Source: JADJQU01 sp035490315
GTDB lineage: Bacteria > Planctomycetota > UBA1135 > GCA-002686595
Direction: 5' to 3'
Assembly (NCBI GenBank): GCA_035490315.1
Contig: DATHET010000115.1
Location: 1 to 18,453 of the forward strand
DNA length: 18,453 nt
In this document: positions 1 to 7,016 of the stretch, one piece after another
Numbering within the stretch: the first letter of the stretch is position 1
How the letters are laid out: each line of letters starts with the position of its first letter
The notes under the pieces: generated by a model
What the model saw: the letters and a program-made list of their open reading frames with translations, nothing else
The model's database searches: none
Told to the model about the DNA's origin: nothing
Program-made: the position numbers and the translations under genes

Positions 1-2
1 TC

Positions 3-305
3 AACGTGGCGCCGGCGACCCAGCTCGAATTCGAGTTCACGCGCAGCTACGACAACTCGGTCGGCGGGAGCGAGCGCATCGAGGTCTACGACTGGAGCGT
101 GGCGAGCTACCCGTACGGGACGTGGACGACGATCGCGACCAACGCGATCACTGGATCGGGGACGTCGCTGGTCAGCGCGGTCATCAGCGCCTCGCCGCAG
201 CACTACATCGATCCCGAGGGAACGATCTACGTGCAGATCATCACCACCGGCGTCGCTTCGAATGGCTTGCTGCGCGCCGACGCCCTGCGCGTGCGCGTGA
301 AGTAG
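3..305 (+). CDS. C-terminal fragment of a secreted/surface protein (5' end off window)
   Basis: The reading frame is open from the window edge to a TAG stop at 303-305, so only about the last 100 residues are visible and the true start lies upstream. The fragment is rich in Thr, Ser, Val, Tyr and Trp with alternating hydrophobic residues, as in a beta-sandwich or carbohydrate-binding-like domain of an exported protein. An FTRSYDNSVGGSERIEVYDW stretch near its start and IDPEGTIYVQIITT later resemble beta strands of such modules. There is no C-terminal membrane anchor or sorting signal; the protein ends in RADALRVRVK. I do not recognise a specific family. A GTG at 6-8 could be read as a start, but that would begin inside the fold, so a partial gene is more likely. 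The gene converges on the GMC oxidoreductase gene, with a long inverted repeat between them. Confidence 0.6.
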   Translation, partial: NVAPATQLEFEFTRSYDNSVGGSERIEVYDWSVASYPYGTWTTIATNAITGSGTSLVSAVISASPQHYIDPEGTIYVQIITTGVASNGLLRADALRVRVK

Positions 306-311
306 CGTCGG

Positions 312-417
312 GTACGGAGTCAGGTGAATTCGTCCGGAGTCGTGAGGGCATCCGCGCGCAGCTCCCGCGGCGCGCGGATGCCATCACGACTCCGGACGAA
401 TTCACCTGACTCCGTAC
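312..417. repeat. 47-bp near-perfect inverted repeat (long hairpin) between convergent genes
   Basis: The left arm 312-358 and the right arm 371-417 are reverse complements over 47 positions with one mismatch (G346 opposite A383). The spacer is 12 nt (359-370), with one extra closing C-G pair. Each arm contains CGGAGTC twice, 20 bp apart (315-321 and 335-341 in the left arm). The repeat starts 7 nt after the stop of the upstream gene and ends 1 nt before the stop codon of the opposing gene, so it occupies almost the whole intergenic gap. It could serve as a bidirectional terminator or transcript-stabilising hairpin, but there is no T-tract on either side and the stem is far longer than a normal terminator. 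A palindromic mobile or dispersed repeat unit is the main alternative. Confidence 0.85.
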
Positions 418-418
418 A

Positions 419-2020
419 TCAGAAGTCCGTCGCCGCGATGCGCGAAGCGTTGGCCATCAGCGTGAACGTCAGATTCTTCGCCGGCAGGAACGCAAACGTC
501 GAACCGTCGGCGATCCACAGATTCTTGAACGCGCGGCTCTGACCGCCGGGAGTCGTGGTCCACGCGCCGCCTTCGCTGGCCATCGGCAAGGTTCCCGCGT
601 AGTGCACGCTCGCGCCCATCGGCCGCACGTGGGTCATGCCCGGCGGAACGAAGCAGCCCAGGAGGCGCAGCGCACTCTTCAAACGCTTCAACGCGACCTG
701 GATGCGCCCCACCTCGCCCGCTTCGGCCGCGTAGTGCAGCACGAGCCGCGACTTCCCGCCCTCGCGCTCGAGCTCGACGCGGTTCGCGACGCGCCGCGTA
801 TCGTGGAAATTCAGGTTCACGAGCCCGAGCGCGGCATGCGAGCTGCGCGTCAGATCGAGGGCCGTGCGCAGATCGAAGGGCACCTGCTGCGCAATCGGAT
901 GGATCAACGCGGATTTCAAGGTCGTGATCAAGCCATGGACGTACTCGCGCGGATCGTCCGAGGTCATTCCGAGCGCGAGCTGGTGGTACTGGTAGCTGTC
1001 GAGCACGGCGCGCTCGCGCAGCATCGACCAGTTGACGAAGGGCACGAGCACCTGGCGGTTGTCCATCAACCCGCCGAGCTGGTTCTTCGAGTCGCTGGCG
1101 CGGCCCATGGACTCGAGCAGGATGCGCGCGCTGGCCAGGGTTCCCGCGGCGAGCACCAGGCGCTCGATCGGAATGCGCTCGCGCACGCCGGTGGTGTGCT
1201 CGACCGCCAGCGCGCCGGCCTGGCCGCCGTCGTCGAGCTCGAAGTGGCGCACGAAAACGCCCGGCACGTAGCGGAAGTCCGGATTGCGCTCGAGCTCCTG
1301 CAGCGTGTACAGCGGCGAGTAGATCGAGTCGTTGGGACAACCCCACAGGCAGCGCCCCTTGAAATCGCAGGCCTTGCGCTCGCCGCGATCCTTCGTGAGC
1401 ACCGCGGCGCGCGTGCGGCCGACGAAGACGCCCAGGGTCTGGTTGAGCTGCGCGCGCGCGCTCGTGTAGCGATCGCTCAAGCGCTGCGAATGGAGATCGA
1501 GCTCGAGCGGCTCGTCGAGGTGGGCGTGGGACGGCACGAAGCGCTCGAGGTCGTCGAGAGCTCCCGCGATGCCGATACGCTTCGCCACCAGGTCGTAGTG
1601 CGGCGCGAGATCGGCGTGGGAGATCGGCCAGTCGCGCAGCTCAGCGTCGGAGAAGGGGAAAACCGCGCCGGTCCAGGCCTCCGCCAGGCCGCCGCGCGCG
1701 TAGGACATCAAGGGATCCAGGCCGGCCGCGCGCGTCGACAGGAGCGGATGGGGCGCGAAGACATAGTCGCGGTGCGGCGGGAAGCCGTAGTACTCGCCCT
1801 TCGCGCCGGGAAAGAGCACGCCCTGGAAATCGTGGCCGAGGAAATACTCGCTCGAGCGCGGGTGGTGCTCCTTGAGGCCTTCGAAGGAGAGCTCTGGCCG
1901 CAGGTGCCTGGGCCGCGCGCGGCCGAAGTCGAGCAGCGTGACTCTCCAGCCGCGCTCCAGCGCCGTCTGCGCGAAGTGCACCGCGCTCGCTCCGCTGCCG
2001 ACCACCGTGACCGACTTCAC
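419..2020 (-). CDS. GMC-family FAD-dependent oxidoreductase
   Basis: 533 aa. GMC enzymes oxidise alcohol groups of sugars, sterols or small alcohols using FAD. The N-terminus has the dinucleotide-binding motif VVGSGASA (residues 7-14) followed by a beta strand ending in LLDFG. A second FAD-contacting segment, RLVLAAGTLASARILL, lies at 287-302. The C-terminal GMC domain has MGASVHYAGTLPM (His473) and PAKNLTFTLMANASRIA (Asn516), matching the catalytic His/Asn pair, and IADGSTF near 503-509. A cysteine cluster at 218/224/228 (CDFKGRCLWGCPND) recalls that seen in some dehydrogenase-type GMC proteins. No signal peptide is evident. The GTG start at 2018-2020 is preceded by GGAGG with a 6-nt gap, and it overlaps the stop of the upstream small membrane protein gene by 3 to 4 nt (GTGA), indicating translational coupling. 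It is the last gene of the minus-strand glycan-like operon. The substrate is unknown. Confidence 0.85.
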   Translation of the reverse strand: MKSVTVVGSGASAVHFAQTALERGWRVTLLDFGRARPRHLRPELSFEGLKEHHPRSSEYFLGHDFQGVLFPGAKGEYYGFPPHRDYVFAPHPLLSTRAAGLDPLMSYARGGLAEAWTGAVFPFSDAELRDWPISHADLAPHYDLVAKRIGIAGALDDLERFVPSHAHLDEPLELDLHSQRLSDRYTSARAQLNQTLGVFVGRTRAAVLTKDRGERKACDFKGRCLWGCPNDSIYSPLYTLQELERNPDFRYVPGVFVRHFELDDGGQAGALAVEHTTGVRERIPIERLVLAAGTLASARILLESMGRASDSKNQLGGLMDNRQVLVPFVNWSMLRERAVLDSYQYHQLALGMTSDDPREYVHGLITTLKSALIHPIAQQVPFDLRTALDLTRSSHAALGLVNLNFHDTRRVANRVELEREGGKSRLVLHYAAEAGEVGRIQVALKRLKSALRLLGCFVPPGMTHVRPMGASVHYAGTLPMASEGGAWTTTPGGQSRAFKNLWIADGSTFAFLPAKNLTFTLMANASRIAATDF

Positions 2021-2484
2021 GCGCCACCTCCGCGCTCAGGCCCCAGGGCGCAGAAGGCGCGCACGGGAACCAGGATCAGGAGGCCGAGCAAGGCCAGCAG
2101 CGCGAAGCGCGCGATCCATGCGGCGACGACCAGAGTGAGCCTGAGCTTCGAGCGAGGCTCCACCTGGTCGACTCGTGCGTGACTCTTCGCGTCGGTCTCG
2201 AGCAGCGCCAGAGCCAGCACCAGCTTGCGCCGCAGGAGTCCCGCCGGCCTGAAGATCCTCGAATGCACGTCGCACATCTGCGCGAGGAACGTCCCGCGTC
2301 TAGCGATGCGGACCAGCGCGCGATCGAAGCGGCATTCGCTGCCCTCGGGCTCGACGATGCCGCGCGCGTGGGCGTCGAGGAAGCGCTCGACCAGCGCCGG
2401 CGACGGCTCGAGCCCGGCGAGGTAGCGACACCAGGTGCCGCATTCGCGCGCCAGCTCCTGGGCCTGGAGGGAGAGCTCAGCCAT
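2017..2484 (-). CDS. Small membrane protein of unknown function
   Basis: 155 aa. I do not recognise a family. The first ~110 residues are soluble-looking and helical, with Cys16, Cys19 and Cys52 and the segments CGTWCRYLAG and CRFDRALVRIARRGTFLAQM. A single hydrophobic stretch at about 115-142 (LTLVVAAWIARFALLALLGL) predicts one membrane helix near the C-terminus. The ATG at 2482-2484 has GAGGG five bases upstream. It overlaps the end of the epimerase-like gene by 8 nt, and its own stop overlaps the GMC oxidoreductase start. The tight coupling to the oxidoreductase suggests it is a partner, anchor or accessory subunit for that enzyme. This resembles the small helper subunits of membrane-bound GMC dehydrogenases in genomic position only; no sequence similarity is claimed. 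Confidence 0.75.
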   Translation of the reverse strand: MAELSLQAQELARECGTWCRYLAGLEPSPALVERFLDAHARGIVEPEGSECRFDRALVRIARRGTFLAQMCDVHSRIFRPAGLLRRKLVLALALLETDAKSHARVDQVEPRSKLRLTLVVAAWIARFALLALLGLLILVPVRAFCALGPERGGGA

Positions 2485-3388
2485 GCTTGCCCTCGCGTGC
2501 GAGCTCGGCGATCAGCGCGTCGATGCGCGTCATGCGCGCCATCCTCGCATCGAGAAAACTGGACCGGCGCGCGGTCGAATCGTAGCGGAAGGCATACAGC
2601 TGGCCGGCGAGCACGGGCAGGCGCGGACCGAACAGCTTCTCGAAGCTCCAAGCGGCAGTCATCGCGGGTCCGAGCGGCAGGTGCAGCAGTCCTTTCGGCT
2701 CGCGGCCGACGGCGACCCGCAGGCGAGTCAGCAACTCGGCGAAAGTCAGCACGTCCGGTCCGCCGAGATCGATGGTCTCGCGCAGGGTCGCGGGATCGCG
2801 CAGGGCCTGAGCGATCAGGTCCGCGGCATCGCGAGCGCCGATTGGTTGCAGGCGCACCTCGCCCGAGCCGAACAGCGGCGTTCGACGCTTGCGCGCGAGC
2901 CCGACCAGCATCGGACCGATGCCGCCGGCCGGTCCGAGGACGATCGTCGGCCGCAGGATGGTCCAGTCGAGGGTGCTCGCGCGCACCGAGGCCTCGGCCT
3001 CGCGCTTGGCGGCCGCGTAGGGATAGCGATCGAGCTCCGGATAGCCCGCTGCGATCGTGCTGACGAAGACCATGCGCTTCACTCGGGCATCGCGCGCGGC
3101 GCGCACCAGCGAGCGCGTGGCCTCGAGGTTGATCCGCGCATGGTCCTGCGCGCTCGCGCGACCGGTGCAGGCTCCCAGGTGCAGCAGCGCGTCGCAGCCT
3201 TCGAGGGCCGAGGCCCAGAAATCGACGTGGCCGAGATCGCCTTCGATCCATTCGACAGAGCCGCTCGCCGCGCGCTTCACGCGCGTCAAGGCGCGCACGC
3301 TTTCCAATGCATCCACGGCGAGCCCCTCGAGCAGGGCCCGACCGATCAGCCCGCTCGCACCCGTGACGAAGATCCGCTTCGAGGACAC
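2477..3388 (-). CDS. NAD(P)-dependent extended SDR, epimerase/dehydratase-like
   Basis: 303 aa with a GTG start. It has a Rossmann fold with TGASGLIG at residues 9-16 (TGxxGxxG, typical of extended and atypical SDRs). D51 in EGDL follows the third beta strand. FVSTIAAG around 108-115 gives the active-site Ser/Thr, and YPYAAAK at 122-128 gives the YxxxK catalytic pair (Tyr124, Lys128). The C-terminal region is substrate-binding (LRPTIVLGP and later segments). The length is usual for sugar-nucleotide or polyketide-like SDR epimerases. The GTG at 3386-3388 was chosen because GAGG lies 6 nt upstream, overlapping the stop of the glycosyltransferase gene, and because the motif-bearing first strand follows directly. 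The open frame extends much further upstream but would run antisense-free through the glycosyltransferase gene in another frame. It probably acts on a sugar or lipid-linked sugar; the substrate cannot be read from sequence. Confidence 0.85.
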   Translation of the reverse strand: MSSKRIFVTGASGLIGRALLEGLAVDALESVRALTRVKRAASGSVEWIEGDLGHVDFWASALEGCDALLHLGACTGRASAQDHARINLEATRSLVRAARDARVKRMVFVSTIAAGYPELDRYPYAAAKREAEASVRASTLDWTILRPTIVLGPAGGIGPMLVGLARKRRTPLFGSGEVRLQPIGARDAADLIAQALRDPATLRETIDLGGPDVLTFAELLTRLRVAVGREPKGLLHLPLGPAMTAAWSFEKLFGPRLPVLAGQLYAFRYDSTARRSSFLDARMARMTRIDALIAELAREGKHG

Positions 3389-3396
3389 GCGCTGCC

Positions 3397-5214
3397 TCAA
3401 TCCTTCAGCTGGCGCGGGTCGAAAGCGAACAGGCTCGAAAGATCGGACGTGCGGTCGGCGCGCTTGGAATCGCGCAGGACCTCGAGCAGTTTCTCGCGCT
3501 GCGGAGAATCCTTGCGCACGTAGAGGAAGACCCACCAGTCGTCGCCCCAGGCGTCGCCGAGCTTGTAGCAGGCGCCGAGGACGCAGTGCTCGCGCACCCA
3601 GTGCATCTCGGCGAAGACCATCTGCGCGAAGCGCTCGTGATTCCAGTGCTCGAACAAGCCGGAACCTCGCCCGCGCAGCGTCGCCTGGACGATCGCCGAC
3701 TGGAAGTTCGGGTCGGTATCGGCCGTCGTGTTCAAGGCGGCGGCCGGCGGCAGGATCGATTGCACCACGTCGGGATTGCGCTCGCCGATGTACTGCCAGA
3801 CCTGCTCGATCGAGAGCGCTTCGCGGCCGGAGAGCTTCGTGTCGTTCAAGCCGATCCAATCCACGCTGGTGAAACTCGAATACCAGGGAATCTGGCCGGC
3901 CGCGGAGAGCAGGATGGTCGCGCCCTGCCCCAGGCCGGTCGCGCCGAGATCGCGCCCCGCGCGCGAAAGAGCGTTCTCCGGCACGCGCCGATCGATCCAG
4001 GCGATTGCGCTGGAACGCGCGTGTTGCGCGAAGTCCCACAGGTCCGGCCGGATCGGCGAGGCGAGGGCCGGCACGACGAACACGGCGCTGCCCAGGATCG
4101 CGCGGAACATCTGGCGCGAGCGCAGCGACAGGGCGAGCTTCGCCCCCACCCCCGCTCCGATCCAAGGCACGATCAGCGGATACTCGTAGCGCGAGCCGCC
4201 CGCCATCTCGTGGATCGCGTGGGTGTACAGGCCGAGCACCAGCAGCGACGGAGCGAGCAAAGCCAGGGCCGGGATCCACACCCGGGCCTCGAAGGCCATG
4301 CCCGCCGCCGACAGCCCGAGCACGAGCATGGCGGGCGCCAGGCGCAGCAGGGCGAAGCGCAGCGTCTCCTCGATCCCGGGGAACAGCGAGCCGTCGCTGC
4401 CGAAGATCGCGTTGGCCGACTTCACGTAATAAGGATTGCCGAGCAGCGAGCCAAAGGTCGCGTAGCGCCAGGCGAAGAGTCCGACCACGACCAGCACGGT
4501 CACGGCCGCGATTCCGCTGCACTCGCGCAGCGCCGCGACCAGACCTCCGCGCGGAATGCGTCCGACGATCAGCGCAACCGTGTACAGCAGCGCCAGGATC
4601 CAGCCCTCGGGCCGGGTCAGCACGAGAGCCGTGAGCACGATCGCGCCGAGGACGGCGGCCCGGATCCCGGGAGGCTTGACGCGCGCGCAGACCCACACCG
4701 CCCAGGCGAAGGCCAAGGCATGGATGAAGGTGAAGAGCAGGGTCTCCATGCCGGAGGTCAGGTGCACGCCGGTCTCGGGGAAGATCATCAGCCCCCAGGC
4801 AGCCGCGGCTCCGACCAGCAGCCCCCGGCTCGCAGACGTGCGGATCACCCGCGCCCCGACCAGGCCGAACAGCACGCCCAGGGCGAGCACGCAAGCCAGG
4901 GACAGGCCGCGCGTCGCGACCAGCGGGTCGAGCCCCAGGGCGATGGCACCGGCCGAGTACAGGAGATGCAGCTCGGTCGAGCAGCCGCTGGTCGGCTCCG
5001 GATCGCTGGCGTTGAAGCGCAGGCCGTGGCCCTGAGCCAGATTCCGGCCGTAGGTGTACGTGATGTAGGCGTCGTCGGCGACGGCATGGCGCTCCGCCCC
5101 GATCCGGCAGGACCCGTACCAGCCCGCGAAGACGAACAGCAGCAAGGCCAGCAGCAGCTCCACCCTCGCCGCCCCGCGCTGGCGCAGCGTGCTGACGCGC
5201 GGGGGGATTCGCAT
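3397..5214 (-). CDS. GT-C-type polytopic membrane glycosyltransferase
   Basis: 605 aa from the ATG at 5212-5214. A first membrane helix at about 19-34 is followed by DDAYITYTYGRNLAQGHGLR (from residue 47). This is the characteristic first-loop signature of GT-C enzymes that transfer sugars from polyprenyl-phosphate donors; the acidic DD pair is the expected catalytic or metal site. About ten hydrophobic helices follow, then a soluble C-terminal region of roughly 200 residues beginning near RPDLWDFAQHARSS, which includes WIDRRVP and SVDWIGLND. This two-part layout (membrane core plus periplasmic tail) fits the DDAY/GHGL group of GT39/AftB-like proteins. A longer reading from 5361 is possible but would overlap the divergent lipoprotein gene and adds a non-conserved Arg-rich stretch. 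No strong ribosome-binding site is visible. It is the first gene of the four-gene minus-strand operon, so the likely job is adding a sugar to an envelope lipid, glycan or protein. Confidence 0.8.
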   Translation of the reverse strand: MRIPPRVSTLRQRGAARVELLLALLLFVFAGWYGSCRIGAERHAVADDAYITYTYGRNLAQGHGLRFNASDPEPTSGCSTELHLLYSAGAIALGLDPLVATRGLSLACVLALGVLFGLVGARVIRTSASRGLLVGAAAAWGLMIFPETGVHLTSGMETLLFTFIHALAFAWAVWVCARVKPPGIRAAVLGAIVLTALVLTRPEGWILALLYTVALIVGRIPRGGLVAALRECSGIAAVTVLVVVGLFAWRYATFGSLLGNPYYVKSANAIFGSDGSLFPGIEETLRFALLRLAPAMLVLGLSAAGMAFEARVWIPALALLAPSLLVLGLYTHAIHEMAGGSRYEYPLIVPWIGAGVGAKLALSLRSRQMFRAILGSAVFVVPALASPIRPDLWDFAQHARSSAIAWIDRRVPENALSRAGRDLGATGLGQGATILLSAAGQIPWYSSFTSVDWIGLNDTKLSGREALSIEQVWQYIGERNPDVVQSILPPAAALNTTADTDPNFQSAIVQATLRGRGSGLFEHWNHERFAQMVFAEMHWVREHCVLGACYKLGDAWGDDWWVFLYVRKDSPQREKLLEVLRDSKRADRTSDLSSLFAFDPRQLKD

Positions 5215-5353
5215 TCGAGTACGGTACGGATTCCTGCCCGCGAGGAAAGCGCTCGCTGGAAAGCTGGTGACTGCCGCCACTGCCTGCGGGTAGGTTCTTC
5301 GCCGGGAAATGCGGGTCGCACCGGTGTGCGCCCCGGCTCCCCTTGGTCGTGTT

Positions 5354-5358
5354 GGAGG
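5354..5358 (+). promoter_or_regulatory. Ribosome-binding site that favours the GTG start of the lipoprotein gene
   Basis: GGAGG lies only 2 nt from the in-frame ATG at 5361 but 8 nt from the in-frame GTG at 5367. Normal spacing therefore favours the GTG. Confidence 0.55.
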
Positions 5359-5366
5359 CAATGCGA

Positions 5367-5846
5367 GTGAATCGAATCATCCGTCCGTTCGCCCTTTCCG
5401 CGAGTCTGTTCCTGGCCGTCTCGGCCTGCGCCACCTTCCATCCAGGCAACGGCCCGATGCGCGACTTCGAGTTCCTGGAGGGCACCTGGGTCCAGATCAC
5501 CTCCAAGGAGATCACCGAGGAAGTCTGGAACTCGAACAAGGGCTGGAGCATGACCGGCGTCGGCCGCACGCTGCGCGACGGACGCGAGGTGTTCGGCGAG
5601 CAGCTCGCAATCGAGCCGCGCGGAGAGAGCTTCGTCTACGTGGCCCTGCTGCCCGGGGCCGCGCCCGTGGAGTTCAAGCTCGTCGACCGCGGAGCGACCT
5701 GGGCGCGCTTCGAGAACCCCGAGCACGATTTCCCGCAGCGCATCGAGTACCGCCGTGACGGCAATTCCATGCGCGCGACCGTCTCCGGCGTCGAGAAGGG
5801 CGTCGAGCAGCGCGAGGTCATCGAGTACCAGCGTGTGAAGGGCTGA
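5367..5846 (+). CDS. DUF6265-like lipoprotein
   Basis: 159 aa from the GTG at 5367 (161 aa from the ATG at 5361, 167 aa from a TTG at 5343). The N-terminus is a lipoprotein signal: basic NRIIR, a hydrophobic core, then the lipobox VSAC with the lipidated Cys about 20 residues in. The mature part starts with DFEFLEGTW and contains EVWN, MTGVGRT, DGREVFGEQL and the strongly diagnostic FENPEHDFPQRIEY. This pattern is that of the DUF6265 family, whose members are predicted small beta-barrel (lipocalin-like) proteins of unknown function. It is divergent from the glycosyltransferase operon and convergent with the metallophosphoesterase, and its last 29 nt overlap the 3' end of the latter. The role is unknown; it probably sits on the periplasmic side of a membrane. 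Confidence 0.85.
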   Translation: MNRIIRPFALSASLFLAVSACATFHPGNGPMRDFEFLEGTWVQITSKEITEEVWNSNKGWSMTGVGRTLRDGREVFGEQLAIEPRGESFVYVALLPGAAPVEFKLVDRGATWARFENPEHDFPQRIEYRRDGNSMRATVSGVEKGVEQREVIEYQRVKG

Positions 5847-6954
5847 GCCTGCCCGCGGGCGGCTCGACCCACTGAAATTCCTCTCCCCCGCCGCGCAGGC
5901 GAATCACGTCGATCTCCGGCGGGCAGAACAGCCGCACTCGCGGCGCGTGGTGTCCCTCCATGCCGATCCCGGGCGTGACCGACAGCCAGTGATCGCCGAA
6001 GGCGAACCATCCGCGCGCGAACTTGCGCGGCAGGGAGGACAGGGTGATCGGCGCGCCGAATCCAGGGATCGCGATCTGGCCGCCGTGGGTGTGGCCGGCG
6101 AGGTGCAGATCGACTTCGCGTCCGATCAGACTGCGCGACTGGTCGGGGACGTGGCTGAGCACCAGAGTCAAGGTTCCCGCCTCGCGGCGCGTCGCGAACT
6201 CGGGCTCGTCGAAGCCCATGCCGATCACGCGCAGGCGTTGGGCGGGCCCGAGCTCGAGGGTGAATTCCTCGTCGTCGAGATAGCGCAACGGAAGTCCTTG
6301 GAAAACCCGCTCGCGCAGACCGCGCGTCTCGGAATGGCCTTTCACGCACACGATGCCGTGCTTCGCGCGCAGGGCGGAGAGGAATTCTCGCGCCGCCGCG
6401 ATCGCGGGCTCGGGATCGAAGAAGGGCCCGGCGATATAGTCGCCGCACACCGCGATCAGGTCGGGATCCAGCGCGTTGATGAGCGCCACGGCCTCGTCCT
6501 GGCGCGCGCAAGGACCGACGGTCTGTAAGTCGGAGATCTGCACCAGGGTGAAGGGTTGCGCGTCCGCGGGCCAGGATCGGAAGGTCTGCTCGCGCTCGAC
6601 CAGTCGAAGGTCATTGGGAGCGACAAAGGCCGCGTAGCAGGCTGTCGCGGGAGCGAGCAGCGCGAGTCCGATCCAGAGCAGGTCCTTGCGCGGCGCGCCG
6701 CGCTGCTGCCAGAGCATCAGGGCAGGCAGGACCAGGGCTCCCGCGTAGAAGAGCACGGCGACGGCGGAGAAAAGCGTGTCGAAGGCCAGGGCGCCGAGCA
6801 GTGCGCAGACTGCGAGGCCGGCCGCGACCGCGAGCGTGCGCCAGCGCGGATGGAGGGCGAGGGCGCGGACCCGACCCGCCGCGCTCCAGAGAAAACACCC
6901 GGCGATCAGCGTCGCGACGGCGTAGCCGAGCTGGAACTGCGTGTAGGGCAACAA
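5818..6954 (-). CDS. Membrane-anchored metallophosphoesterase, YkuE-like, with altered metal-site motifs
   Basis: 378 aa. The first ~110 residues hold about four hydrophobic helices, then comes a calcineurin-like phosphoesterase domain. The motifs in order are ISDLQ (140-144; the family norm is DxH, here D142 and Q144), CGDYIAG (170-176, D172), VKGHSE (204-209, where GNHD/E is expected), SHVPD (267-271, H268) and AGHTHGGQ (286-293, H288 and H290). The fold and the second metal-site histidines are intact, but the first-motif His is Gln and the GNH motif is changed. Relatives hydrolyse phosphodiesters or lipid-linked phosphates at the membrane. No ATG is available near the N-terminus; the TTG at 6952-6954 (or the next TTG) gives the first helix, so the start is uncertain. 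It lies divergent from the BatD-like gene and overlaps the end of the DUF6265-like gene. Confidence 0.8.
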   Translation of the reverse strand: MLPYTQFQLGYAVATLIAGCFLWSAAGRVRALALHPRWRTLAVAAGLAVCALLGALAFDTLFSAVAVLFYAGALVLPALMLWQQRGAPRKDLLWIGLALLAPATACYAAFVAPNDLRLVEREQTFRSWPADAQPFTLVQISDLQTVGPCARQDEAVALINALDPDLIAVCGDYIAGPFFDPEPAIAAAREFLSALRAKHGIVCVKGHSETRGLRERVFQGLPLRYLDDEEFTLELGPAQRLRVIGMGFDEPEFATRREAGTLTLVLSHVPDQSRSLIGREVDLHLAGHTHGGQIAIPGFGAPITLSSLPRKFARGWFAFGDHWLSVTPGIGMEGHHAPRVRLFCPPEIDVIRLRGGGEEFQWVEPPAGRLSPSHAGTR

Positions 6955-7016
6955 CCGAAAGAGCGTAGCGGGCTCGCATGTAGGACACCAAGGCTTACGT
7001 GCTAGCCTGCACTTCG

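Noticed and set aside
602..2182. Long plus-strand frame (526 aa) antisense to the GMC oxidoreductase
   Set aside because: His/Arg/Ala-rich composition without motifs, on the opposite strand of a clear enzyme gene; an effect of high GC.
3586..5370. Long plus-strand frame (594 aa) antisense to the GT-C glycosyltransferase
   Set aside because: Low-complexity Arg/Gln/Gly-rich translation with no family motif; a shadow of the minus-strand gene.
3389..5569. Upstream extension of the SDR frame to a 1030-aa protein
   Set aside because: The extra part runs through the glycosyltransferase gene in another frame and is Arg/Pro-rich; the GTG at 3388 with GAGG before it explains the gene.
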